Source: Hyperoodon ampullatus
Taxonomy: Eukaryota; Chordata; Mammalia; Artiodactyla; Ziphiidae
Reading direction: 5' to 3'
Assembly (NCBI GenBank): GCA_949752795.1
Contig: CATKHW010000566.1
Span: 682,001 to 746,000 of the forward strand
DNA: 64,000 nucleotides
Shown: positions 12,931-25,762 of the stretch, piece by piece
How positions within the stretch are numbered: position 1 is the first letter of the stretch
Layout of the letters: every line of letters begins with the position of its first letter
Notes under the pieces: generated by a model
Seen by the model: only the letters and a program-made list of their open reading frames with translations
The model's database searches: none
Told to the model about the DNA's origin: nothing
Made by a program: the position numbers and the translations under genes

Positions 12931-14844
12931 TGTGATGACAAGGGCAAGGAGCATTGTGATGAGAAGGCCATGGAGCATTCTGATGACATGCGTCATTGAG
13001 CTTTGTGATGACAAGGGCATGGAGCATTGTGATTACAGGGGTCTTGGAGCATTGTGATGACAAGGGTCATGGAGCCTTGTGATGACAATGGTGTGGAACA
13101 TTGTGATGGCAGGGGTCATGGAGCATTGTTATGACAGGGGTAATGGAGCATTGTGATGAGAAGGGCATGGAGCATTGGTCTGAAAAGTTTCATGGATTAT
13201 TGTGATGAGAGTGGGCATGGAGCATTGTGATGACAAGGTCACGGAACACTGTGATCCATGGGTCATGGAGGATTGTAATGACAAGGGCATGGAGCATTGT
13301 GATGAGAAGGGCATCGAACATTGTTTTGACAAGCGTCATGGAGCTTTGTGATGACAAGGGCATGGAACAATGTGATGAGAGGGTTCATGGAACACTGTGA
13401 TTCCAAGGGTTATGGAGCTTTGTGATGACAAAAGTCATGGAGCATTTTGATGTCAAGGGCGTGGTGCATTGTGATGAGAAGGGCAGGGAGCATTTTGATG
13501 ACAAGGTCATGCAGCAATTTGATGAAAAGTGTAATGGAACATTTTGATGACAGGGGTTATAGAACATTGTGATGTCAGGGGTCATGGAGCTTTGGGATGA
13601 AAAGGGTCATGGAGCATTTTGATGACAGGGGTTATGGAACATTGTGATGTCAGGGGTCATGGAACATTGTGATGATAAGGGGATGTAGCATTTTGATGAC
13701 AGGGGTCATGGAACATTGTGATTACAGGGGTGAGGGAGTATTGTGATGACTAGTGATGGAACATTGTGATATCTCTGTTGAGAGAGCATTTTGATGAGAA
13801 GTGCATGGAGCATTGTGATTACAAGGTTTATGGAGCATTACGATGACAAGGTTGTGGACCGTTGTGATGAAAATCACGTGGCACATTGTGATGACAAGGG
13901 TCATGGAGCATTGTTCTGACAAAGGCATGGAGCATTGTGATGACAAGGGTCACGGAGCATTGTGATGAAAAGTTCATGGAGTATTGTGGTTACAAAGGTC
14001 ACAGAGCCTTGTGATGATGTTGGCATGGACCACTCTGATGACAAATGTTATGAAGCATTGTGATGACTGGAGTCACAGAGCATTGTGATGACAGGGGTCA
14101 TGGAGCATTGTGATGACAAGGGCATGGAGCATTGTGATGACAGGGGTATGGAGCATTGGTCTGACAAGTTTAATAGATTATTGTGATGACAGTGGGCAAT
14201 GGGCATTGTGATGACAAGGGCATGGGGCATTGTGATGAGAAGGTCATGGAGTATTGTGAAGACAGGTGTCAGGGAGCATTGTGATGACATATGTCATGGT
14301 CCATTGCGATGACAATGGCATGGAGTATTGTGATGCCAAATGTAATGGAGGATTGTGATGACAAATATAATGGAGCATTGTGATGACTAGGGCTTGGAGC
14401 ATTATGATGACAAGTGCCATTGAAAATTTTCATGACAATGTCGTGAAGCATTGTGATGACAAGGTGCTGGAGCATTGTGATGAGAAAACCATGGAGCCTT
14501 GTGAGACAAGTCTCATGGAGCATACTGATGAAAAGGGGCATGGAGCATTGTGATTAGAGTGTCTTGGAAAATTGTGATGACAAGGGCATGGAGCATTGTG
14601 ATGAGAAGGCCAAGGAGCAGTCTGATGACATGAGTCATTGAGCTTTGTGATGACAAGGGCATGGAGCATTGTAATTACAGGTGTCTTGGAGCATTGTGAT
14701 GAAAAAGGCATGGGTCTTTGTGATGAAAAAGGCATGGAGCCTTGTCATGACAGAGTTCAAGGAGCATACAGAGAACAAGTGTCTGGGAGCATTTTGATGA
14801 CAAGTGTATTGAGCATTGTGATGACAAAGGTCATGGAGCATTGT

Positions 14845-15090
14845 GATGAGAAGACCATAGATAATTGTGATGACGAGCATCATGGGGCATTGTGATGACA
14901 AGTGTTATGGAATATTGTGATCACAAGGGTTTGGAGCAGTGTTATGACAGAGGTCATGGAGCATTTTGATTTCATTGTGATGACAATAGCCTGAAGCATT
15001 ATGATGATGGTCATGGTGCATTGTGATGACAGGGTTCATGGATCATTGAGATAAAAAGGGACATGGAGCATTGTGATTACAGGGGTCTTG
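14845..15090. repeat. Minisatellite higher-order module M, copy 4
   Basis: Same variant order, beginning with an ACCATAGATAATTG unit and including the irregular TTTCATTGTGATGACAATAG unit. It lies about 2.17 kb after copy 3. Confidence 0.75.
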
Positions 15091-18000
15091 GAGCATTGTG
15101 ATGAGAAGGGTCATGGAGCCTTGTGATGACAAGGCCATGGAACATCTTGATGGCAGGGGTCATGGAGCATTGTTATCACAGGGGTAATGGAGCATTGTGA
15201 TGGCAAGGGCATGGAGCATTGTGATGACATGCATCATGGAGCTTTGTGATGACAAGGGCATGTAGCACTGTGATTACAGGGGTCTTGGAGCATTGTGATG
15301 ACAAGGGTCATGGAGCCATGTGATGACAAGGCCGTGGAACGTTGTGATGGCAGGGGTCATGGAGAATTGTTATGACAGGGGTAATGGAGCAATGTGATGA
15401 CAAGGGCATGGAACATTTGTCTGAAAAGTTTCATGGATTATTGTGATGAGAGTGGGCATGGAGCATTGTGATGACAAGGGCATGGAACACAGTGATACAT
15501 GGGTCATGGAGGATTGTAATGACAATGGCATGGAGCATTGTGATGAGAAGGGCATCGAGCAGTGTGATGACAAGCACCATGGAGCTTTTTGATGACAATT
15601 GCATGGAACAATGTGATGAGAGTTTTCATGGAGTATTGTGATGACAATGGCATGGAGCATTGTGATGCCAAGGGTCATGGAGCTTTGTGATGACAAAGGT
15701 CATGGAGCATTTTGATGACAAGGGCGTGGTGCATTGTGATGAGAAGGGCAGGGAGCATTGTGATGACATTGTCATGGACCAATTTGATGAAAAGGGTCAT
15801 GGAACATTTTGATGAGAGGCGTTATGTAACATTGTGATGTCAGGGGTCATGGAGCATTTTGATGAAAAGGGTCATGGAGCATTTTGATGACAGGGGTTAT
15901 GGAACATTGTGATGTCAGGGATCATCGAACATTGTGATGATAAGTGCATGTAGCATTGTGATGACAGGAGTCATGGAGCATTGTCATGACAGGAGTCATG
16001 GAACATTGTGATGACAGGGTTGAGGGAGTATTGTGATGAATAGTGATGTAACATTGTGATATCAGTGGTGAGAGAGCATTTTGATTTGAAGTGCATGGAG
16101 CCTTGTGATGACAAGGTTTATGGAGCATTGTGATGACAAGATTGTGGAGCACTGTGACGACAAGCGCATGGTGCATTGTGATGACATGGGTCATGGAGCA
16201 TTGTACTGACAAGCGCATGGAGCATTGTGATGACAAGGCTCATGGAGCATTGTGCTGAGAAAGGCATAGAGCATTGTGATGACAAGGGTCAAAGAGCATT
16301 GTGATGAAAAGTTCATGAAGCATTGTGGTTAAAAAGGTCACAGAGACTGCTGATGACAAGGGCATGGACCATTGTGATGACAAAGGTCATGAAGCCTTGT
16401 GATGTCTGGAGTCACGGAGCATTGTGATGACAGGGGTCATGGAGCATTGTGATAACAAGGGCATGGGGCATTGTGATGACAAGGGCATGGAGCATTGGTC
16501 TAATAAGTTTCATGGCTTATTGCGATGACAGTTGGAATGGCGCATTGTGATGACAAGGGCATGGAGCATTGTGATGACCAGGTCATTCATTATTGTGAAG
16601 ACAGGTGTCAGGGAGCATTGTGAATGGCATATGTAATGGCCCATTGTGATGACAATGCCATGGAGCATTGTGATGCCAAGTGTCATGGAGGATTCTGATG
16701 ACAAAGGTAATGGAGCATTGTGATGACAATGGCTTGGAGCATTGTGATGACAAGGGTCAGGGAGCATTGTGCTGACAAGTGCATGGAAAATTGTGATGAC
16801 AAGGGACATGGAGCATTCTGATGACAAGCTTGTGGAGTATTTTGATGACAGTGGCATGGAGCATTGGGATGAAAACGGCATGGTGCATTTTGATGAAAAA
16901 GGCATGGAGCCATTTTGTGACAGGGTTCAAGGAGCATTCTGATGACAAGTGTCAGGGAGCATTGTGATGACAAGTGTATCGAGAATTGTGATGACAAAGG
17001 TCATGGAGCATTGTGATGAAAAGGGCATGGAGTATTGTGATGACAGGCATCATGGAGCATTGTGATGACAAGTGTTATGGAACATTGTGATCACAAGGGT
17101 TTGGAGCATTGTGATGACAGAGGTCATGGATCATTTTGATTTCAAGGAGCATGGAGCATTGTGATGACAAGGGCATGGAGCAATGTGATCCCAAGGTTCA
17201 TGGAGGATTGTGATGGCAATGGTAATGGAGTATTGTGATGACAAGTGCATAGAACATTGTAATGACAAGGTCATGTAGCATTTTGCTGACAAAGGCATGG
17301 AGCATTTTGATGACAGGTGTCATGGAGCACTGTGATGACAAGCGTCACGGAGCATTGTGATTACAGGGGTCATGGAGCATTGGGATGACAAGGGCATGCA
17401 TCATTGTGATGACAAGTGTCATGGAGCATTGGGCTGAAAATGTTCATGGAGTATTGTGACGACAGGGGTCATGGAGCATTGTGATGACTAGGGAATGGAG
17501 CATTGTGATGACAAGAGTCCCGGATCATTGTGTTGTCAGGTGATATTGAGCCTTGTGATGACTGTGGTCATGGAACATTGTGATGATATTGGTCATGGAG
17601 CATTGTGATGAGAAGGTCATGGAGCATTGGGCTGAAAATGTTCATGGAGTATTGTGATGACAGGGGTCATGGAGCATTGTGATGATAAGGGAATGGAGCA
17701 TTTTGATGACAATGTCCTGGAGCATTGTGATGAGAAGACCATGGAGCCTTGTGATGACAAGTCTCATGGAGCATTCTGATGAAAAGGGGCATGGACCATT
17801 GTGATTACAGGGTTCTTGGAGCATTGTGATGACAAGGGCATGGAGCATTGTGATGAGAAGGCCATGGAGCATTCTGATGACATGCATCATGGAGCTTTGT
17901 GATGACAAGGGCATGGAGCATTGTGATTACAGGGGTCTTGGAGCATTGTGATGAAAATGGCATGGATCATTGTGATGAAAAAGGCATGGAGCCTTGTCAT

Positions 18001-18097
18001 GAAAGGGTTCAGGGAGCATTCTGATGGCAAGAGTCAGGGAGCATTGTGATGACATGTGTATTGCGCATTGTGATGACAAATGTCATGGGGCATTGTG

Positions 18098-18300
18098 ATG
18101 AGAAGTCCATGGATAATTGTGATGACTAGCGTCATGGGGTATTGTGATGACAAGTGTTATGGAACATTGTGATCACAAGGGTTTGGAGCATTGTGATGAC
18201 AGAGGTCATGGAGCATTTTGATTTCATTGTGATGACAAGAGCATGAAGCATTATGATGATGGGCATGGTGCATTGTGATGACAGGGTTCATGGAGCATTG
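18098..18300. repeat. Minisatellite higher-order module M, copy 5
   Basis: Last copy of the module (GTCCATGGATAATTG, GTGTTATGGAACATTG, GATCACAAGG, TTTCATTGTGATGACAAGAG). It lies about 3.25 kb after copy 4. A partial version without the TTTCATTG join, with a TTTCAAGGAGCATGG join instead, occurs near 11.79 kb and 17.14 kb. Confidence 0.7.
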
Positions 18301-20475
18301 TGATGAAAGGTGGCATGGAGCTTTGGTCTGACAAGTTTCATGGATTATTTTGATGACAGTGGGCATGGCACATTGTGATGACAAGGGCATGGAGCATTGT
18401 GATGACAAGGTCATGGAGTATTGTGAAGACAGGTGTCAGGGAGCATTGTGATGACATATGTCATGTTCCATTGTGATGACAATAGCACGGAGCATTGTGA
18501 TGCCAAGTGTCATGGAGGATTGTTGTGACAAAGGTAAAGGAGCATTGTGATGATAAGCGCATGGAGCATTGAGATGACAAGGGCCATTGATAATTTTAAT
18601 GTCCATGTCCTGAAACACTGTGATGACAAGGGCATGGAGCTTCCTATGACAGGGTTCATGGAGCATTGCGATGACAAGTGCATGGAGTATTGTTATGACA
18701 AGAGCATATAACATTGTGATGAGAAGTGCCATGGAGCATTGTGATGACAAGGACGTGGAGAATTGTGAGGACAAGGGACATTGAGCTTTGAGATGACCAG
18801 GGCATGGACCATTGTGATGGCAAAACCGTGGAGCATTGTGATGAGAAGACCATGGGTAATTGTGATGACGAGCATCATGGAGCACTGTAATGACAAGGGG
18901 CATGAAGCATTGTGATGACAGTTATCAGAGAGCATTGTGATGACAGGGCTCATGGAGCATTGTGATGACAAGGGCATGGAGCATTGTGATGACAAGGGTA
19001 CGGAACATTGTGATGAAAAGTGCCATTGAGAATTTTGATGATAAAGTCATGAAGCATTGTGATGACAAACACTTGGAGCTTGCTATGACAGGGGTCATGG
19101 AACATTGCAATGACAAGTGCATGGAGAATTGTGATGAAACGAGCATGTAACTTTGTGAAGAGAAGTGTCATGTAGCATTGTGATGACAAGTACGTGGAGA
19201 ATTGTTATGACAAGGGACATGGAGCATTGTGATAACCAGGGAATGGAGCATTGTGATGACAGGGGTCATGGAGCATTATTATGACAAGGGCCATGGTGCA
19301 TTCTGATATAAGATATCACTTATGAAGGGACTGTAAACCTGGCTACATATGAACTGAATTAGGAAAGAGAACAGAGTCTCAGATTTAGAAAACACTCTTA
19401 TGCTTGCTTAAGGGGGAAGGAGAGGTGGGGAGACACACAAAACCAGAGTTTGATATTAACACAGGTACCATTCCATAATGCAAATACAGAAGAGACAAGC
19501 CCGACTCCTTCCTCAGTGAATGGGACTCAACACCCCTATTCCCCACAGAGAAATATATCTGACTAGTAAGGATCTTAAAACCTATGTATTGATATGTCTC
19601 CATAAGGGAAACAAGTGTGTCTAGAATGACATAAACACGGCAGTGAGAATCAGCTCAAACCCACTATAAAAAGGAATTTCAAAACAAAACAAAGAAACAG
19701 TGAAATTCTTACACAACACCTTCAGGGGTTCTGATGAAACTTGGAATGACCCTATCTACAACAACAGCTGGATGTGGCATAAGGCTGTTCACCTGGGACT
19801 GAGAGGATTGGTGAGATTGGGTGAGAAAATGCAGACGCTTTAAAGCAATAATGCCTGCCACTGATTCCATGGTTCCCAACTCTCCAGGTAGAAGGGAATA
19901 TCACTACAGTTATAACATGTATGGGAAACCTAGAGAATGGACACCCTCTGATGGTGAAAGGTTTCTAAAACTCTACTAATTTTTTTCTCTCCATGTGCTG
20001 CAGCTTGACATTCCAACTGCTTTAATATCAATCTCCCAACTTGGAGAGTCAGCCCCTATAACATCCTGGTTCGCACAGTTGGCACATTGTGCAGAGGATA
20101 TAAGGGAAGAGGGAGAACCAATGAGAGAGTAGCTGTAGGCATTTGGACGGCCACATGTCACTCTAATTTCCCGTCATGAAGAAGAATTAACCAAACTCTC
20201 AGCCTGCCCCACCCCCATAACTAGTATAGGTCCTGAAGCAAAATTGTGGGTTTAAGGTCAGCTCACAAAAACACAAGTTGAAAAATGGAGCTCAGGGGCA
20301 CAGCAATTCACAAACTTGCAGAGTTATACAGGACTACTCTCTTCCAAAAATCTGTTGAGGAAAAGCCATGAGGCGGACTTGAAAATGAGGGAGATTTGCA
20401 CGAAACAGATTTCCAGAAGTACATTGGAATCGCCTTTAAACACAGGAAAAGCATCACAACTTCGACAATTAGGGA

Positions 20476-20549
20476 ATTGTCCATAAAGGGCGCATGCGTT
20501 TTCTCCTGAATATATTCAGGAGAAAACGCATACACCCATTTTAGCCAAC
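20476..20549. repeat. Satellite palindrome 4 (partly eroded)
   Basis: First palindrome right of the minisatellite. The inner 48 bp or so are nearly symmetric (one CG/CA difference). The left outer arm reads ATTGTCCATAAAGGG and no longer pairs with the right outer arm. Palindrome 5 shares this ATTGTCCATAAA variant, so the two monomers form a sub-family. Confidence 0.8.
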
Positions 20550-22214
20550 CAAGCAACCGCACAATGCAAATCTCCACTACAAAGAAGTATCACTTCCCAC
20601 CAGTCAAAAGGGATATCTGTAAAATGTGTAAAAACCAGAAAGGCAAGACGGGCTCTAGAGAACAGGGAGCCTTGTTATGCTGATGGGTGGGATGCAGATT
20701 GCCAACAGCCACTCTGGAGGAGTGCATTGTGTTCCCTAAAAGAATTAAACAACAGAGCTTCACAACCAAAGGCACTTCCAGTCATGGGAATATACCTTGG
20801 GGAAATTGAAAATCAATAAGACACAGCCAACCCAAAATACAGGGCAGCACTGCTTACAAGAACCTCGACTTCGGGACACCTTAAATATCCCAGTAAAGAC
20901 AAAAATAGTAAAGAAATTGTGGTACATACGTACGATGGAATATCCCTCAGCCATGAAATCAATGTGATAAGGCCAGTAGCAGCATAATCAGTGGATTCAT
21001 GTACGATGATTCTAACTGAAATAAGTCACACAGAAAAAGAAACTTATCATAAGATATCATTTATGAAGGTCTTGTAAACATGGCTACACATGAACTGAAT
21101 TAGGAAAGAGAAGAGTCTCACATTTAGAAAACACTCTTATGCCTGCTCAAGAGGAAAGGAGAGGTGGGGTGATGCATAAAACCAGAGTTTGATATTAGCA
21201 CAGGTACGGTTGCATAATCCAAATACAAAATAGACAAGACCTACTCTTTCCTCACTGAACGGGGCTCAACACCCCTATTCCCCGCAGAGTAGTATATCTG
21301 ACTAGTAAGAATCTTAAAACCTATGTATTGATATGTCTCCATAAGGTAACCAAGTGTGTCTAGAATGACATAAACACGGCAGAGAGAATCAGCTCAAACC
21401 CACTATAAAAATTAATTTCAAAACAAAACAAATAAACAGTGAAATTCTTACACAATACCTTCAGGGGTTCTGATGAAACTTAGAATGACCCTATCTACAA
21501 CGACAGCTGGATTTGGCATAAGGCTGGTCACTGGGGACTGAGAGGATTGTTGAGATTGGGTGAGAAAATGCAGACCGTTTAAAGCAATAATACCGGGCAC
21601 CCATTCCATGGGTCCCAACTCTCCAGGTAGAAGGGAATATCACTACAGTTATAACATGTATGGGAAACCTAGAGAATGGACACCATCTGATGGTGAAAGG
21701 TTTCTAAAACTCTACTAATTTTTTTTATCTCCTTGTGCACCAGTTTGACATTCCAACTGCTTTAGTATCAATCTCCCAAATTGGAGAGTCAGCAACTATA
21801 ACCTCCTGGTTCGCACAGTTGGCACATTGTGTAGAGGATATAAGGGAAGAGGGAGAAACAATTAGAGAGTAGCTGTAGACATTTGGATGGCCACATGTCA
21901 CTCTAAATTCCCATCATGAAGAAGAATTAACAAACTCTGAGCCAGCCCCCCCAATGGAACCAGTATAGGTCCTGAAGCAAAATTGTGGATTGGCAGTCAG
22001 CTCAAAAAAACGCGAGTTGAAAAATGGAGCTAAGGGGCACAGCAATTCACTAACTTGCAGAGTTATAAAGGACTACTCTCTTCCCAAAATCTGTTGAGAG
22101 AAAGCCATGAGGCGGACTTGAAAATGAGGCAGAAGTGCACGAAACAGATTTTCAGAAGTACTTTGGAATCGCCTTTAAACACAGGAAAAGCATCACAACT
22201 TCGACAATTATGGA

Positions 22215-22288
22215 ATTGTCCATAAAGGGCACATGCGTTTTCAACTGAATATATTCAGGAGAAAACGCATATGCCAATTTTGGCCAAC
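22215..22288. repeat. Satellite palindrome 5 (partly eroded)
   Basis: Same ATTGTCCATAAA outer left arm as palindrome 4, plus an AACTGAATA change near the core. It is 1,739 bp after palindrome 4. Confidence 0.8.
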
Positions 22289-23950
22289 CAAGCAACCGCA
22301 CAATGCAAATCTGCACTACAAAGAAGTATCACTTCCAACCGGTCAAAAGGAACATTGGTAAAATGTGTAAAAACAAGAAAGGCAAGACAGGATCTGGAGA
22401 ACAGGGAGCCTTGTTATGCGGATGGGTGGGATGTAAATTGCCAACAACCACTCTGGAGGAGTGCATTGTGTTCCCAAAAAGAAGTAAACAACAGTGCTTC
22501 ACAACCTAAGGCACGTCCAGTCACAGGAATATACCTTGGGAAAATTGAAAATCAATAAGACACAGCCACCCCAAAATTTATGGCAGCACTGCTTACAAGA
22601 ACCTCGACTTCGGGACACCTTATAAATACCAGGAAAGACAAAAATGGTAAAGAAATTGTGGTACATACGTATGATGGAATATCCCTCAGCCATGAAGTCA
22701 ATGTCATAAGGCCAGTAGCAGCATAATGACGGGATTCATGTACGATGATTCTAACTGAAATAAGTCACACAGAAAAATAAACTTATTATAAGATATCACA
22801 TATGAAGGGTATATAAACATGGCTACACATGGAATGAATTAGGAAAAGGAACAGAGTCTCATATTTAGAAAACACTCTTATGCATGCTTAAGGGGAAAGC
22901 AGAGGTGGGGTGATGAATAAACCCAGAGTTTGATATTAGCACAGGTACGGTTCCATAATCCAAATACAGAATAGACAAGACCTACTACTTCCTCTGAGAA
23001 CGGGACTCAAAACCCCATATTTCCCGCAGAGGAATATATCTTACTAGTAAGAATCTTAAAACCTATGTATTGATATGTCTCCATAAGGGAATCAAGTGTG
23101 TCTAGACTGGCATAAACATGGCAGCGAGAATCAGCTCAAACCCACTAGAAAAGGAAATTCAAAAACAAAACAAAAAACAGGGAAATTCTTTACAACTCCT
23201 TCAGGGTCTCTGATGAAACCTGGAATGACCCTAACTACAACGACACCGGGATGTGGCATAAGGAGGGACACTTGGGACTGAGACGATTTGTGAGATTGGG
23301 TGAGCAAATGCAGACCCTTTAAAGCACAAATGCCTGGCACCCATTCCATGGGTCCCAACTCTCCAGGTTGAAGGGAATATTACTACAGCTATAACATGTA
23401 CGGGAATCCTAGAGAACGCACACACTGTGAATACGAAAGGTTTCTAAAACTCAACGAATAGTCCCTCTCCTGGTGCTCCGGTTTGACTTTCCATCTGCTT
23501 TACTATCAACCTCCGAACTTGGAGAGACAGCCCCTTTAACCTCCTGGTTTGCACAGGTTGCCAATTTGGCAGAGGATGAAAGGGAAGAGGGAGAACCAAT
23601 GAGAGAGTAGCTGTCAGGCATTTGGACGGGCACATATCACTGTAATTTCCCGGCAGGAAGAAGAATTAACCAAAGTCTAATCCACCCACCAGGAACCAGT
23701 AGAGGTCCTGAACCAAAATTTTGGACTTGCGGTCAGCTCACCTAAAACAAGTTGAAAAATGGAGCTCAGGGGCACAGCAATTCACAAACTGGCCGAGTAA
23801 TAAAGGAAAACTATCGTCCAAAAATCTGTTGAGGGAAGGCAACGAGGCGGACTTGAAAGCGAGGCAGAATAGCAGGAAACAGATTTCAATAGGTACGTTG
23901 GAATCGCCTTTAAAGCACAGGAAGAGGGGCATAACTTCGACAATGATGCA

Positions 23951-24024
23951 CTTGGCCAAAAAGGGCGTATGCGTTTTCTCCTGAATATATTCAGGAGAAA
24001 ACGCATACGCCCATTTTGGCCAAG
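23951..24024. repeat. Satellite palindrome 6
   Basis: First palindrome of the homogeneous block. The 37 bp arms are consensus except one right-arm substitution (CCCATTTTGG for CCCTTTTTGG). Confidence 0.9.
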
Positions 24025-25688
24025 CAAGCAAGCGGGCAATGCAAATCTGCACTAAAAAGAAGTATCACTTCCCACCGGTCAAAAGGGACATCCACAAAAT
24101 GTGTAAAAACCAGAAAGGCAAGACAGGCCCTGGAGAACAGGGAGCCTTGATATGCTGATGGGCGGGATGTAAATTGCCAACTGCCTCTCTGGAGGAGTGC
24201 ATTGTGTTCCCTAAAACAAGTAAAGAACAGAGCTACAGAGCCAAGGGCACTTCCAGTCTAGGGAATATACCTTGGGAAAACTGAAAATCAATAAGACAGA
24301 GCCACCCCAAAATTTAGGGCTGCACTGCTTACAAGGACCTCAAATTGGATACACCTTAAGTATACCAGGAAATATAAAAATGGTTCAAAAAATTGTGGTA
24401 CTTACGTACGATGGAATATCCCTCAGCCATGAACTTAATGTCATAAGACCAGTAGCAGCAAAATGGGTGTATTCAGGTACGATGATTCTAAGCGAAATAA
24501 GTCACACAGAAAAAGAAACATATCATAAGATATCACTTAAGAAGATCCTATAAACATGGCTACACTTGAACTGAGTTAGGAAAGAAAACAGTGTCTCATA
24601 TTTAGAAAACACTCTTATGCCTGCTTAAGAGGGAAGGAGAGGTGGGGTGATGCATAAAACCAGAGTTTGATATAAGCACAGGTACAGTTCCAAAAAACAA
24701 CTAAGGTATAGACAAGACCTACACCTTCCTCAGAGAAAGGGACTCAAAACCCCATATTTCCCGCAGAGGAATATATCTGACTAGTAAGAATCTTAAAACC
24801 TATGTATTGATATGTCTCCATAAGGGAATCAAGTGTGTCTAGACTGACATAAACATGGCAGCGAGAATCAGCTCAAACCCACTATAAAAAGGAATTTCAA
24901 AAACAAAACAAAAAAACTGGGAAATTCTTTACAATTCCTTCAGGGTCTCTGATGAAACCTGGAATGACCCTATCTACAACGACAGCTGGATGTGGAATAA
25001 GGCTGGACACATGTGACTGAGAGGATTGGTGAGATTGGGTGAGCAAATGAGACCCTTTAAAGAAATAATGCATGGCACCCATTCCATTGGTCCCAACTCT
25101 CCAGGTTGAAGGGAATATTACTACAGTTATAACATGTAAGGGAAACCTAGAGAACGGACACACTGTGAATACGAAAGGTTTCTAAAACACAACTAATAGT
25201 CCCTCTCCTGGTGCTCCGGTTTGACTTTCCATCTGCTTTACTATCAACCTCCCAACTTGGAGAGACAGCCCCTTTAACCTCCTGGTTCACACAGGTTGCC
25301 AATTTGGCAGAGGATGAAAGGGAAGAGGGAGAACCAATGAGAGAGTAGCTGTTAGGCATTTGGACGGGCACATATCACTGTAATTTCCCGGCAGGAAGAA
25401 GAATTAACCAAAGTCTCAGCCACCGACTGGGAACCAGTATTGGTCCTGAACCAAAATTTTGGACTTGCGGTCAGCTCACCAAAAACGAGTTGAAAAATGG
25501 AGCTCAGGGGCACAGCAATTCACAAACTGGCCAAGTAATAAAGGACAACTATCGTCCAAAAATCTGTTGAGGGAAGGCAACGAGGTGGACTTGAAAGCGA
25601 GGCAGAATAGCAGGAAACAGATTTCAAGAGGTACGTTGGAATCGCCTTTAAAGCACAGGAAGAGGGGCACAACTTCGACAATGATGCA

Positions 25689-25762
25689 CTTGGCCAAAAA
25701 GGGCATATGCGTTTTCTCCTGAATATATTCAGGAGAAAACGCATACGCCCGTTTTGGTAAAG
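25689..25762. repeat. Satellite palindrome 7
   Basis: Consensus except GGGCATATG on the left arm (a CpG lost) and CCCGTTTTGGTAAAG on the right outer arm. Confidence 0.9.

Larger units (their letters stand above)
7467..19306. repeat. Minisatellite array, 24-26 bp unit, about 11.8 kb
   Basis: The whole interval is a direct tandem repeat of a unit close to CATGGAGCATTGTGATGACA plus AGGGT or GGGGT. Length varies by one or two bases, giving roughly 480 copies. There is no intervening sequence, so it is not a CRISPR array. Variant units recur in fixed orders, which shows higher-order duplication. Because the unit is usually not a multiple of three, the reading frame changes every unit; the long stop-free minus-strand translations rich in His, Cys, Met and Ser are artefacts of unit composition. 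The array is flanked on both sides by the 1.74 kb satellite in the same orientation. Confidence 0.95.

Noticed and set aside
7467..19306. Long minus-strand reading frames rich in His, Cys, Met and Ser, up to about 155 codons, inside the minisatellite
   Set aside because: The 24-26 bp unit lacks stops in several frames, so open frames arise automatically. Unit length is rarely a multiple of three, the frame changes from unit to unit, and no start context, domain or conserved register exists.
7467..19306. CRISPR-like direct repeats of about 25 bp
   Set aside because: There are no spacers between repeats, the setting is mammalian, and there are no cas genes.
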